Shown in pieces: positions 1 through 11,255 of a stretch of 64,000 nt of DNA (its first letter is position 1; every line of letters begins with the position of its first letter). The translations under genes were made by a program, and so were the position numbers. Under the pieces are notes generated by a model that worked only from the letters and a program-made list of their open reading frames with translations, was not told the origin of the DNA and did not search any database. The stretch covers positions 372,001-436,000 of the forward strand of contig JAZGUH010000376.1 in the NCBI GenBank assembly GCA_037893225.1. The letters are read 5' to 3'. Source of the stretch: Hippasteria phrygiana. Its lineage: Eukaryota; Echinodermata; Asteroidea; Valvatida; Goniasteridae.

Positions 1-1146
1 AAGGATTAAGTGAATGAATAAATAATATAACGGAGGTACCTCCATTATAATACATGTAGTTACATGTTTTAGTGACACGATTTAGTGATATTTATTAATC
101 AGCGAATATATATTGAGCAAAAGAAACTTAGGTGCATGACTTTGTGTTGCCGGCCGTGCTGTGACATTAGTTGCAGCACCCCTTGTGATGTTCATGCTTT
201 TTAATTTTTGTGTGTGATTGAGGCAACCTCTTGTTTATTGACATGTAATTACTAAAGTTTACTAGTTTTCAAATGTTTTTCATTTTTCCGTGGAGGATTT
301 TAATGATCGAGTGTACTTCTAAAGATTTGATCATTTTTTTTTGCTGCTCATCAGTGTATTTGTACAATGTCATTTAGTTATTGCGGCGATGAGAGACGGG
401 CCAATATGCAGTCAATTAAGGGCTGAAGTTTTTTCACATGTGAAACCCAGATTGAAATGTTGAGATATTGGTTTTAAGTTGGCAGGTATCAGATTTTATT
501 CATTCCCTTTGGGTGGACAATATTTTTTTAATGTATACAAACAGGAAGTATCCATAGTTGAGTTGTTTTTAATTATAAAGTAACAGTCAAGTTGTACTTG
601 AACGATTTAATGAAGCTAAATGAAGCATCTGAAAAATAAATGAAATCAAACTTTGCATGCTCCACTCGAGAAGTGTTAATTTCTGTCGATGGTTTCACTA
701 GTAACACTCATAACTGTTACTTCAGACAGGAGGGAGAAACATTAAGTAGTAATGTTAAGACTAATCCTTGCCAAATTTTGTGTGAGGTGTAATTTAGTGC
801 AATTAATTCAGTGCGGAGCACCAAGTCTTCGTTTTTTCTCCATTGTGAACTGCAGGCAGGAAACACTGTACTTCGGTTGGTCGCAAGTTTTACCGATCAA
901 AGGTTTGAGGGCGCCCTTCCGCATGAGCGACTACCACACGTTTCATTTCTTCAGTGGCGGGCGGATTGTCCGATCTTCCCTTTTTTTGCTCCCAGTCCCA
1001 GCTACGTCGCCGACTCCGGGATTGTGAATGGATGCCAACAAAAAGGCCCCCCTACCCCCAACAAACCAACAGAAAAGGGGGACATGTAAAATAAGAAATC
1101 AAACATATTTTTAGTCACCTTGGAGAGTTGTAAGTATAATTTTTTT
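1..1146. other. AT-rich DNA, no gene recognised
   Basis: No convincing coding region. Two overlapping short ORFs at 752-1089 occupy a slightly GC-richer patch, but they have no recognisable domain and no convincing splice context. Confidence 0.5.
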
Positions 1147-2302
1147 GTAATCGTTACCTTTACTTTAGCTAGTTCTAGGGTACTTCCAAAAATGTAAGGC
1201 TCTCCGTTAGCCTTACAAGGATATGTGATTTTGGTCCCCGTAACTCAATGGGGTTTGCAATACGCTCTTGCGATATCTGTTACAATGTTCCAGAATTCCA
1301 CTTTCCCAAACCTTAATCTCCCCAGAAGGTTATCCAATCCCTCCTACATATCTTTTAGACTTTTGCGGCCCATATGCGGAACATTGAAACGGACAATTTA
1401 TTGAGTAATGGAGTTTTTACTCACCGACCGACGTATGCAGCCAAAATGAACATGGCGTCGCACAGCTGACTGATACAGTCCACCAGAATGCGCATGCGCG
1501 TGGATTTTTCGAAGAAATTTGGGGCTCGACCATTTTTTGAAGGAGGGGGGTGCATCTTGTCTACATCGCGCAACGGTGATGTGTGCAACGTGAACAAAAT
1601 AATGACCATCGATCCAGATTCTGCTTTATTCTGGTTTGCATAAAATAAAAGCTCGCATTGGCAAAAAATAGCTACGTGGCTACCCGCCATGACATTTAGA
1701 CGTATGGGCATAACAAACATTGTCAGGCCAAGGAACAACACTAGGTATAATAGCGCGCCAATAATTTATCACATTGCACACATCACCGTTGCGCGATGTA
1801 GACAAGATGCACCCCCCTCCTTCAAAAAATGGTAGTAGTTCTAGGGGTAACCTTTAGCCTGGACCCCGTTTTATAAGAGAACGAAGAAGACAGTTTATGT
1901 TTCGGAACTTACCTCAATATTTTGTGATGATACAGGCAGGAAAAGTCACTATGTGTGCTTGAAATCATCTAAATAGTTCGCTAAGATATCATGTTGAATT
2001 ATGAGCAAGCTTATTTTTGTGGAAAGAGGGCAGGGTTTTGATTTCTAAGGGAAATTATGGGGTAAAACGGCAACGTCTCTGACTGCAAATAGAGGTAGGA
2101 AAGTCACATTTTCTTTGAAAGTGCATTTCAAAATTACAACAAACATGAGTTATGAACATGGAGGAATGATCTGAAGAAAAAAAGACTGCTTTGGCCTGCA
2201 AAAGTCACTTTGGTACTGTAAAGTCATCTGTAAAGTCAGTTTTGATGGAACTCGTAAACAAAATAGAGGTGTCCTAAATAACTAAGTAAAGGTAACGATT
2301 AC
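1147..2302. repeat. MITE-like element with 19-bp terminal inverted repeats, interrupted by a fold-back segment
   Basis: GTAATCGTTACCTTTACTT at 1147-1165 is the exact reverse complement of 2284-2302. The part from about 1859 to 2302 is repeated at 62486-62896, where the element is short (about 430 bp). Here about 690 bp of extra DNA lies between two TAGTTCTAGGG words (near 1170 and 1837), so a second sequence was probably inserted. No coding capacity was seen. Confidence 0.65.
1530..1832. repeat. Perfect 59-bp fold-back (inverted repeat with 185-bp spacer)
   Basis: 1530-1588 and 1774-1832 are exact reverse complements over 59 bases. The arms start and end with CCATTTTTTGAAGG / CCTTCAAAAAATGG. 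The spacer shows no gene. A transcript through it would form a long perfect hairpin. Confidence 0.85.
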
Positions 2303-2336
2303 CAATTTTGTTTTCAAATTTGGGGTAGGCCTACCG

Positions 2337-2834
2337 AATCTAGTGTACCACACTAAATTATAGGCCAAACTGATTACCATAAATTGTAAACCCACAACTT
2401 TTGTTGAATAATAATTTTGGGGGGTCATGCAATTGATGATAGATTGTGTACCTAATTATGATCAGCTATCATAACCTGGCTGGGGTTTCTGTGCTAAAGT
2501 TCAACTTTTGTGAAGACTTGATAAATTTTGGCTTTAAAATTGGTCCTATTTTAGTATTTGGCTTGGCAAGTGGTGGGATGCTTTATGAAAAATAGCAGCT
2601 AACGTTAGCCGGTCTGGGAAAAAACTACATTTTCGGGGGTGGTATTCTCTAGGGACTCAACTGCTGACCTGACAAAAATTGAAAGAATTTGACAGATTAA
2701 GATTCAAACTATAATTTTCATTAGTGTCACAAGAACTGAGAGACTCCTGGATAAGGATTTTTTCAGTTCACTGTGAAGTTAGTGGATTTTACACTAAAGT
2801 CAATGGGAGTTGATTTAGTGTGGCGCACCCTACT
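2337..2834. repeat. Possible degenerate inverted-repeat element
   Basis: The left edge carries GTACCACACTAAAT and the right edge ATTTAGTGTGGCGCACCCT. This resembles the termini of the better preserved elements at 15063 and 23613, but the interior is unlike theirs. The remainder up to 4159 holds nothing I recognise. Confidence 0.3.
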
Positions 2835-4159
2835 GACTGTGCACAAGCACCCCCTCAATGGAAAGAAAGGGAGAGTTGGGGAATCACTATCGACGCCATC
2901 TTGCCTGACTTTAATTTGGGTTGTGGAGTGTCTGATTTTCACCTCTATTATTCAGAATCAAAACCGCGAAAAAAGAGATACCCCCGGTAAATACGTTTAG
3001 GCCACATGAACGAGGAACAGCGTGTGTGAAAGCAGCGTAATTGTATGTGACCTGTCCATGTATAGACCTTATCGCAAATACTGCCTGGTTGAGATGTCAC
3101 AATGGTTACAATGCATTGTCAGAAGGCAAAAGTTACAAACATCGCTCCTGTTTCCTTCCCACAATGCCTTTTTAAATTGATAGGCCTAACATTAGGCCTA
3201 CCAAAATGCATCCTCTACAACTTATTCCATCCCTCTCTCATTTCCCAACTTTCGGTCGACAAATCACTTGAATCACTTTATTCATCGTTTTAAAAAAATA
3301 TTTTTAACAAGAAATAAAAATTGAATTCTTAAAAGCTATTTCACGCAAATAGGACTATCATGATTACGTAAGAATAATGCTTCTGTTCTGAACTGTTTGT
3401 AAGCATACAAAAGCCGGGAATTCACTAGGTTTAAGCTACATGTATTTTTTTCTGAGATGTGAGGGCAGTATTGATTTGATGTCAATCAAGGTACTCGCGA
3501 GTTACTGCACTACTACTCTTTCAAAGTTTTGTATCTGATAATTTTCATTGAAGTTTGTTCAAAGTGATGTATAAAAATGTTCCACAAATTACTACACTAC
3601 TCACAAAACGTACTATAGAGGTGCTCGGAATTTATTCTGAAAATCTCCCTGGATTTTGAAGCCAACTTACCGGTACATGCATACTGCTACTGCCACACAT
3701 CAGTGTACATAGACACACACTTGTATGGTGTATTCAACTCCGTGAACATTTAGAAGTACTGGAGTACAAAGTTTAATTATCTGCAACAGAGTAGTAAGGC
3801 CAAGTAAAAAAAGTTTAGTATCCAGGTTTTTAAATTTATAAAAGGAAGGAGGGAGAGGCTTTCTTAATTTTTATTTTCAAGGTGGCCACCATTCTTTATA
3901 AAATTTCCGACAACCGTAAGTTTTCAACTGTTTAAAGACGCAAAAATGGAAGAGACATGTTGGACAAGAGAATTGAACATGTTTACAGTGGTTTTTAATA
4001 CTAGTTTTTAAAGTTATGACTCGCCAGTATTTTATTTTCCGATGGATCGGTTGACATTTTGTTTATTTTTCTCACCTCAATTGGTAACAATTTAAAAAAT
4101 CCAGGCGGCCCCCAAAAAGGAAGCGGGCTGGGACGCTAAAAATTTTTTTTTACTTCGCT
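2835..4159. other. AT-rich DNA, no gene recognised
   Basis: Short ORFs only, without domains, splice pairs or repeats shared with other parts of the window. Confidence 0.5.
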
Positions 4160-4448
4160 TTAACCCCTTGCGTACGGATGCCGCAAATGTGCGCAAAAAG
4201 AACAGTGCCACCAGGCCGGATGACGCAATTGTCCGCCGTTTGTGCAGTTTCAATCCATTGTTGGATTAAACAGTGCCACCAGGCCGGATGACACCATTGG
4301 CCGCTGTTTGTGCAGTTTCAATCCATTGTTGGATTATTGTGTATAGGTTACGCTTGACTGCACAAACACATTGTAGCGGTTCGCTTGGCTGCCATAACCG
4401 CCGCGGCACCCGGACGTCTCCCGTAAAATACCGTACTCAAGGGGTTAA
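4160..4448. mobile_element. piggyBac-type MITE, TTAA-flanked, copy 1
   Basis: The body 4164-4444 starts CCCCTTGCGTACGG and ends CCGTACTCAAGGGG, and is flanked on both sides by TTAA (4160-4163, 4445-4448). A TTAA duplication with C-rich termini is the piggyBac superfamily hallmark. No transposase is present, so it is non-autonomous. An internal segment beginning AACAGTGCCACCAGGCCGG (about 70 bp) is tandemly duplicated, as in the copy at 49706 but not in those at 9281 and 26433. Confidence 0.8.
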
Positions 4449-5172
4449 TACTGCGCATTGTATTTTGCAGTGCTTGTGTGTACATTTTATCAAGGCAATG
4501 ACATGATGCAGAACGTTCTGAAATGAACGGCCGATAGATTCTTCGACCAGAATGAATGCTAGTTCTTGGTAATTTGCCCAAGTATGCTGTTTTGACCTCC
4601 TATCCCCCCATCCAACTGAAATACCAGTGTATTTGGTTTGCTCTGCTCCCAGCCAAGATCCCACCTGCCAAGTATGGCACTCGCAAATAATCAGAAATGA
4701 TGTCTGCTGGCAAACCTCCCAACCCAAGCCTAAAGAGCACACTGCGTGACTTGCTTACTTTACCCACATGCACCACGGCTTTTTCAACAGGCAGCCACTT
4801 AGAAGGTGTAGAGGATGTTTGTTTTCATAGGGCATAATTCCAATAGGTTGGGTAGATGAGGGCCTGAAAGTAGAAATTGTTGTTAATTGACATAAGTGGG
4901 GGTATTTGGTGACGTGATAGTGCCCACTGAGATAATTAGGTACTGTGGGAGGGCTGTTACTGTTTGGCTGCCAGAATGTCACTGTACATTGTACATTTAC
5001 AAAGTCTCCAAGTATTTCCCCCCCCCCCCCCCCCCCCCCCCCCCCAGTGTGAGCTGAGATGTGAGCATGAAGGACAAGATATTGTAGGAATTTATATCAT
5101 TTAGGAATCTTGACAACCCGGGGCACGACTTGAACAGTATTTTTAAGAATTCTGTCCTAAATCTATTTTTTT
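4449..5172. other. No gene recognised; 28-bp poly-C tract
   Basis: An uninterrupted run of C at 5018-5045 is the only notable feature. Its length is likely to be polymorphic or assembly-sensitive. Confidence 0.6.
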
Positions 5173-6318
5173 TGTACGGGTAATTAAGTCGGTCCCCGGA
5201 GTCCCATTTGTAAGGCACCATGTTTTCTTACAGTCAGTCCAAGGATTAATAACAAATTATTGCGGTATTCTTCTTGCAGATGGGTTATTCCATGAAATTG
5301 AGACACACACATTTTGGCATTCTTTGATCATGTAATTGTTTTTCTTGTTTAAACTAAACTGACTTTAATGATGATTATAGTATGAACTTGGAGAGTAAAA
5401 GGAAGGCTTTCGAATGATACAAAACATGAGGGAATTATATGTGATATATTTATGTTTTGTTACCAAGTGTGATGGTGTCCCGGGCTAAATTATGGGGTAA
5501 TTTTGTGACATAAAAACTTACAAAGTACAAATAGGGTTCAGAGGTTAAAAAAATTTACTATTTTTTTTCTTTTACATGAGAAGTTAGGAAAAACTATATG
5601 TAACTTAACAACAAATCATATTTTCAGTATCTCTTACATATTTTCTGTTATATGGCTAACAAATCTGTGGTTAAGGAGGTAACGGATGGTGTCCCACTCT
5701 GTTAAATTTTGTTAAATCCTGCCTGCATGTCTAGCTTTCTTACTTTTCATCAAATGAAGTCTTAATTAAATTTCTTTTCTTTTGTGTGATTACCGTTTTA
5801 ATAAAATTAACTTGTAGAGTCAATATATTGGACTGCCTTTTAAAAATTGGGGAAAAATGGACTCGGATGTAACGGTGGTGTCCCACGTTACATCTTAACA
5901 ATTTTGGGAACTTTCTTCCATAATTTATCTGTAAGCAGTATGTGAAATGTCCATGCAACATAACAAAGACTTGGAGAACCTCTTTTTAAAACATTTAAAT
6001 TGGTGTCATGTGTTAGTTTTCCACCCTTGATGGAGTGGTGTCCCATGTTACATCATTGCAGGCTTGCCAAATCAATTATTACATCAAATGTTTTAGCCAA
6101 TTGTGTTTGATGGGTATGTAAAAGGATAACATTTTCTAACTACCACATACAGATTTGGATGCTTTAACATGATTATTTATGAATTATGAGCAACATAAAC
6201 TAAGATGTAATCGGGACAGAAGAATACCGAATAATTTGTTATTAATCCTTGGACTGACTGTAAGAAAACATGGTGCCTTACAAATGGGACTCCGGGGACC
6301 GACTTAATTACCCGTACA
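5173..6318. mobile_element. 1.15-kb element with about 101-bp terminal inverted repeats
   Basis: 5173-5275 and 6218-6318 are inverted copies differing by about one indel; both termini read TGTACGGGTAATTAAGTCGG outside-in. The AT-rich interior repeats the word GGTGTCCC(A/G) several times and encodes nothing recognisable. The long, nearly identical TIRs suggest recent activity of a non-autonomous DNA transposon. Confidence 0.75.
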
Positions 6319-6652
6319 GAAGACTTCTCTTGAGCGATTCTTTGTCTGAAAGATGATGTTGATTATTAAGAGAAGTCTGCGTCACTAAGTTTTGTAAGTT
6401 TATTAACAGGCAATTATTTCTGCCATGAAATAACAAAAAAGTGACTTTTGAGAGCTATTTTTATCAAGTCCCCTCTCGCGCAGCATAGCCCGCTGGATGG
6501 GGCCATTTGTCTAAAAGTCGTCGCTGCGGGCAGCGAGCAAATCTGACATAAATTCCCCTTTTGTGTCTTTTATAGCACTCTGCACATAAGGGGACTTCCT
6601 GCATATAATAGATAATAGTTGGAACAATGGATCGATATCCCCTTACCTTTCG
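6319..6652. other. Short dispersed repeat fragment
   Basis: About 70 bp around 6405-6470 (CAATTATTTCTGCCATGAAAT and flanks) recurs inverted near 25480-25550. No gene seen. Confidence 0.45.
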
Positions 6653-7400
6653 CCTTAAAGGTAATATACAACATTTGCAAACATCTAAAACAAAACTACT
6701 GAATTATTATGGCATACCTTTAAATAATAATCTTAATCATGTAAAATCATAGTCTATGGAATAGCCGCTCGTGCAACGCGACGAGCGTCTATAATATGTG
6801 TGCAGATCCGGCGATTAATTATGCAAGACATCCGCCTCCTGACCTCTAGATTTTGACCAATCAGCCTGTTCGTTTTTTGGACCTTCGGTAAGCCACTGAT
6901 CAGACAGGCGCGCGTTGCTACCCAGACAAGTGACGTGACGCGCCCCAGATATGCATGTCTTTGAGAAATGTAAACATTTCTGCACGCGCACGGAATCATG
7001 TTGAAGTTGTACTGTACGTACCGCGCCCGCGTGCGCGTGCTGGGGAAGCACGCGCGCGCGACACGGCGGCATTTGAATTATTTCGTTGCTATGGCATTGC
7101 TGCATACGCGCCGTGATGAGTGCTGAGAAATGGACTCAGCTGACACCTACCAACCAATCAGTACCTTCGTCGACATTTCTGATCGAAATGACGTCACAAG
7201 TTGCAAAGTCCACTCCGATTGGCTGGCGCGCGGGGTCGCATAAATTAGCATGTCCGCATATATCAGACGTTGATATGCATGCAATGCATGCAACGTCTGA
7301 TACTCAGACAAGTAAAATCATGGCACCTGGTGTGCTGCCATTTTCAAGAAAATTGAATTTTGTATCAATTTCCAGCGATGGTTGTTGGAAATAGTCCAGT
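6653..7400. repeat. CpG-rich diverged copy of the AAAGGTAGTGTACA MITE family
   Basis: GACGCGCCCC(A/G)GATATG and GGCACCTGGTGTGCTG match the interior of the elements at 38646 and 40081, and the left edge reads TTAAAGGTAATATACA. The region is unusually rich in CG (for example 7021-7060). It holds a small hairpin at 7261-7301 whose arms are ATCAGACGTTG / CAACGTCTGAT. Confidence 0.5.
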
Positions 7401-7880
7401 TCCTCTATAAATCACTCTGTTTTGTCTGAAATAGGGTCAGAGAACCAGACTACCAAAACATAATTTTTTCTCTTCGTTTTTCCAGTATCTATGGACACAA
7501 AACTTTAAACAGGTCAGTGTTACAGTATTTGCTAATAAATACAAATCACCAATCCATTCATTTCTGAAAATACAGCAAAAGCAAATGTTGTATACTACCT
7601 TAAAAAAACCATTGACCCTTCCATATATTCCCTCATTTGACCAGCTGTGTGAGCAGCTCCTTGTCACGCATCATCCAATCCTCAAACCCAATCACAGCTT
7701 CCTAAGAAACTGGCAGGGGGCTAAGTGCCCGCAGCCAGAGATAAATTGCATATTAAGCACCTGCACTATATGGTTTGTTGATATAGTGTGAAGTTGTTTC
7801 ACAGCTACATATGGATATAGGATCGAATATCATTCGTTTCGACATCCCAGGTTTTTCCAGTCAGTCTGAGATGAGTGTGA
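7401..7880. other. No gene recognised
   Basis: AT-rich sequence; the short ORFs have no recognisable features. Confidence 0.5.
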
Positions 7881-8232
7881 TGGGGACGGAGAGGGGGGAC
7901 GGAGAGGGGGGACGGAGAGGGGGGACGGAGAGGAGGGACGGAGAGGAGGGACGGAGAGGAGGGACGGAGAGGAGGGACGGAGAGGAGGGACGGAGAGGAG
8001 GGACGGAGAGGAGGGACGGAGAGGAGGGACGGAGAGGAGGGACGGAGAGGAGGGACGGAGAGGAGGGACGGAGAGGAGGGACGGAGAGGGGGGACGGAGA
8101 GGGGGGACGGAGAGGGGGGGGATGGAGAGGGGGGGGATGGAGAGGGGGGGGCGGAGAGGAGGGACGGGGAGGGGAGGGGAGGACGGAGAGGGGAGGGGAG
8201 GACGGAGAGGGGAGGACGGAGAGGGGTGGCAA
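7881..8232. repeat. G-rich 13-bp minisatellite
   Basis: Tandem array with unit GACGGAGAGGAGG and variants carrying longer G runs at both ends. Purines fill the + strand, giving potential for G-quadruplex or triplex structure. Long ORFs on both strands here are artefacts of the repeat. Confidence 0.9.
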
Positions 8233-9280
8233 GAATTTCCTGAGTCTGGTTGATCTCCACAAGTACTGGTTTACAAATCCCTTTGCTAAAAGTAGTATAA
8301 TATAACTAAACTCAAATCAGTACTAGGCCTACTGAATCATCATCTTATGACTAGCATACCCTGAACAAAAGATCAACATCTTGGAGACCCCCAACATAGC
8401 AGTAGCAGGTTCAAATCCTGCTTCTTTCACTTCATTGGTAACTGTTGAAAATTGAAGAACTACTTATTCAGTTTCCCTGGTGGTTGTTTGACGGGATTTT
8501 ATACAATTTAAAATTAGCGACACAGAAGTGGGGAACTATTTCAAATTGAAAGAAGAAAAGAAGAAAAACACTGACTTATTTACAACAGAAATCATTGGCT
8601 GTACTGACTAAATTGCCTACTGAAAATTAACTCTTCAGGTTAGCCAAAGTCAGTTAGCTCTGAACCATGTAGTTGGAGTTAGGATACTTCCCATTCCTCC
8701 CAGAGGCATGCATTAAGAAATAAACGAAAGACACTCCTTGGCCCATGACCTGTCTGGGGGACAATGATGACCTTAACTTGGGGACATCCTCTGAGGGCAG
8801 CCTGCCTGCCCTGGCTGATGTACCCTGCCAGGGTGGTCTATGAAGCTAATCACCTGTTGTGTGTGGTGTAAGTGTTTTGACCCCAACTCTGCAGGTTGTT
8901 TTGATGATCCAAGGCCCCTGCTTTGATCTAAACATTCATAGGAGGATGGATAGGCTTGCCATGCCTGTATAGTGCAGGGATCAAATCCAATGGAAAAATC
9001 ATTTACTGGGAAATGTTGTTTCATTTTCAAACACCAGTTTCACTGATGGTATTCCCAAACTGAAATAATGATCAGCTTCACCAAAAACCCAGACTTGTTT
9101 TTCTTTTAGAAAAGGACTTTTTTCCTCAGTTTCAGTTTTGCCTTAAATCTTTTTAACTGACTTAAATTATAGTTACCTTGTTGGTTTTGAAATTATTTTG
9201 TTAAACTACGAGGGAAACTTTAAACGGTTTCAAAGTAAACAGGAAAAACTAACCGGTGGGAGCAGAATTTGAAGAAGGAT
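8233..9280. other. No gene recognised; isolated tRNA-like T-arm
   Basis: GCAGGTTCAAATCCTGC near 8405-8421 can fold as a T-arm and contains a B-box-like core, but no A box or acceptor stem was found. It may be a worn SINE head. The rest is unremarkable. Confidence 0.4.
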
Positions 9281-9500
9281 TTAACCCCTTGAGCACGGTA
9301 TTTTACGGGAGACGTCGGGGTGTTGCAGCAGTTCTGGCAGCCAAATTGAACCGCTACAATGTGTTTGTGCAGTCAAGCATGACATACACAATAATCCAAC
9401 AATGGATTGAAACTGCACAAACAGCGGCCAATGGCGTCATCCGGCCTGGTGGCACTGTGTTTTTTGCGCCCTATGGCGTCATCCGTACGCAAGGGTTTAA
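9281..9500. mobile_element. piggyBac-type MITE, copy 2 (inverted)
   Basis: Same family as 4160-4448 in the opposite orientation. Starts TTAA-CCCCTTGAGCACGG (9281) and ends CGTACGCAAGGG-TTTAA (9500), with one base changed in the last C/G run. It has a single internal unit and no tandem duplication. Confidence 0.75.
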
Positions 9501-9820
9501 AAGTGTTACATTTGACCTTTGTTCAATAATGACTTGGAGGGCTGCTGTAAACACAAACTTTGGGGGCTGATCTTTTTCTTTTTAATTTGCATGTTGCTAA
9601 AATGTTGGCAATAGGAAAAACTTTGAAGAGAATTAGAACCCCTGGGAAATCCTGATAACACGAATGGGGGTGTACTGCCAATATATTTGTATTGTTTTTG
9701 TTTTTGTTGTTGTTTATTTTTTTTGGGGGGGGGTAGGTGGCGAATGGGGTTTGAAATCGTGCCAATGTGAAGTGCAATTGATGAGAAAAACAGTTATTAA
9801 AATCTCTGATCTGTCTACAG
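9501..9820. other. No gene recognised
   Basis: Intron-like AT-rich sequence leading into the acceptor at 9811-9820; short poly-T/poly-G tract around 9715-9733. Confidence 0.4.
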
Positions 9821-9935
9821 TGTGGAGATAGGATTACACAGGATCTACTCAGTTTATGGCTCAATGCCAGGAGGCATGTCCCTGAAGCAGCTCATGAAGT
9901 CTTCCTCTGGTGTGTTGGAAGCGTTCACCTAAACG
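9821..9935 (+). CDS. Candidate internal exon of an unidentified host gene
   Basis: Bounded by a pyrimidine-containing acceptor ending CTGTCTACAG (to 9820) and a consensus donor GTAAGT (9936-9941). The 115-nt segment is fully open in one frame (38 codons, beginning CGDRITQDLL). The next frame is also open until a TAA seven bases before the donor, and reads IYSVYGSMPGGMSLKQLM, which is equally protein-like. I cannot choose the frame or identify the protein. The call rests on splice signals and openness only. Confidence 0.35.
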
Positions 9936-9941
9936 GTAAGT

Positions 9942-10952
9942 ATAAATTACACCCTTGGAAAGAAAATGCTCCGCTCACAAACTCACTGTATACCCACTTT
10001 GTAAAACTGAAGAACTGTTAAGAACAATTGTGTAGTATTTGTATTCATTTTTCTCCATAGATACATATTTCTTCATTACATTAAACTGTGTATACAGCCA
10101 AGTATTGTTCATTCATAACAAAACAGCAGATAATGCAATTTGTGGCTGCATGGATTCATACTTTTTTCCCACTTTTTTCTAAACATTTTCAACAAAATTG
10201 CCCTAGAAAATCATATTTTTACATCGACGGCACCATGTACAGTATGTACATGTATTATATGCTGCCCAGAAAAATATCACACAGTACTTGTAACCGCCGC
10301 CAATTCATTCCCCCCTCCCCATTGGATGTGCCACCAGAGGTGGGGTATCTGATGAGCTATAAGGGGGTAGGACACCCGATTAGTTAAGGACGTAGGCCAC
10401 ATGCCTCAGCTTGGGTATGTGCTTCCCATGCGAACCCCCTCCCCCACCCCCACCCTCCCCCAGTTTAAGCCACTGTACAGCAGAAGTCAGTGACATGATG
10501 GCAGTGTTCCAATGGATGCTAACATTTTCCATTGGACAATGTTTGTCAGTACAATCGGTCCTGCTGTACTTGGTTCGTTCAACTTCGTGTTGTTGACATG
10601 CCAAGCCACTGCTCTCATCTCCCAGGCAGGATGTTTCCTTTCAACATCTCCCTGCAGATAAATAATCACCACACATTCTTACATGTTCAAGTGCAGGCCA
10701 CTTAACCTCTTGCTCTACATGTACCTCTAAGCAGTTTCCCAAGAGGTTTGACTTTTCAGCGTTGGGTTTTGTAATTGTATGGGTAGGGGGACTAGAAAGC
10801 AATCCACACTATACATACTGGCTGTCTGTGGAATTGCATTTAAGAAATAGATTACATCATTGGCAACTTATCCCAAATCAGTCTGAACAAGTTATCTCAC
10901 TAACATTTAATACACGAGTACATTCTAGAAAAATACTGAGGATAGTCAGTCT
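9942..10952. other. No gene recognised
   Basis: Contains a C-rich stretch near 10435-10461. No paired splice sites or domains seen. Confidence 0.45.
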
Positions 10953-11255
10953 GTAGTGACTTCAGTGTTGTACTCTTGAAGGGATACATATTTTATTTCT
11001 TTGGGGGACCTGATTTTTTAAAAATGAGCAAGGGGTTGATATTCAAAACCTTGCATAAGGTTTAATCGCAACCAAAGAGTACCTTCCTATTTTGTCCATG
11101 TCTCAAGAAGGCTAATGTATAGAGTACCGAAATGATGACGTCATTGTAATGTTTAGAACCAGAATACTTTTATTATTTTGTGACAATGTGTTTGCATGAC
11201 TGGCTGTTAACAAAGGAACAGTCAAAATCTACATTTGTTTGGAGCCAGTTGTCGT
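10953..11255 (+). repeat. Dispersed repeat, arm 1 of an inverted pair
   Basis: Matches the reverse complement of 12900-13203 over about 300 bp (for example CTTGAAGGGATACAT, TAGAGTACCGAAATGATGACG). A shorter relative is at 43853-43970. CRE-like TGACGTCA words recur in all three. This is probably a non-autonomous transposon family. Confidence 0.65.

Noticed and set aside
4348..4581. Short ORFs with similar sequences at 4273, 26476 and 49820
   Set aside because: They translate the interior of the TTAA MITE; conservation is that of the repeat DNA, and frames end differently in each copy.
7805..8305. Long ORFs on both strands (up to 164 codons), proline/serine or glycine/arginine rich
   Set aside because: They are translations of the 13-bp minisatellite; every frame lacks stops because the repeat does.
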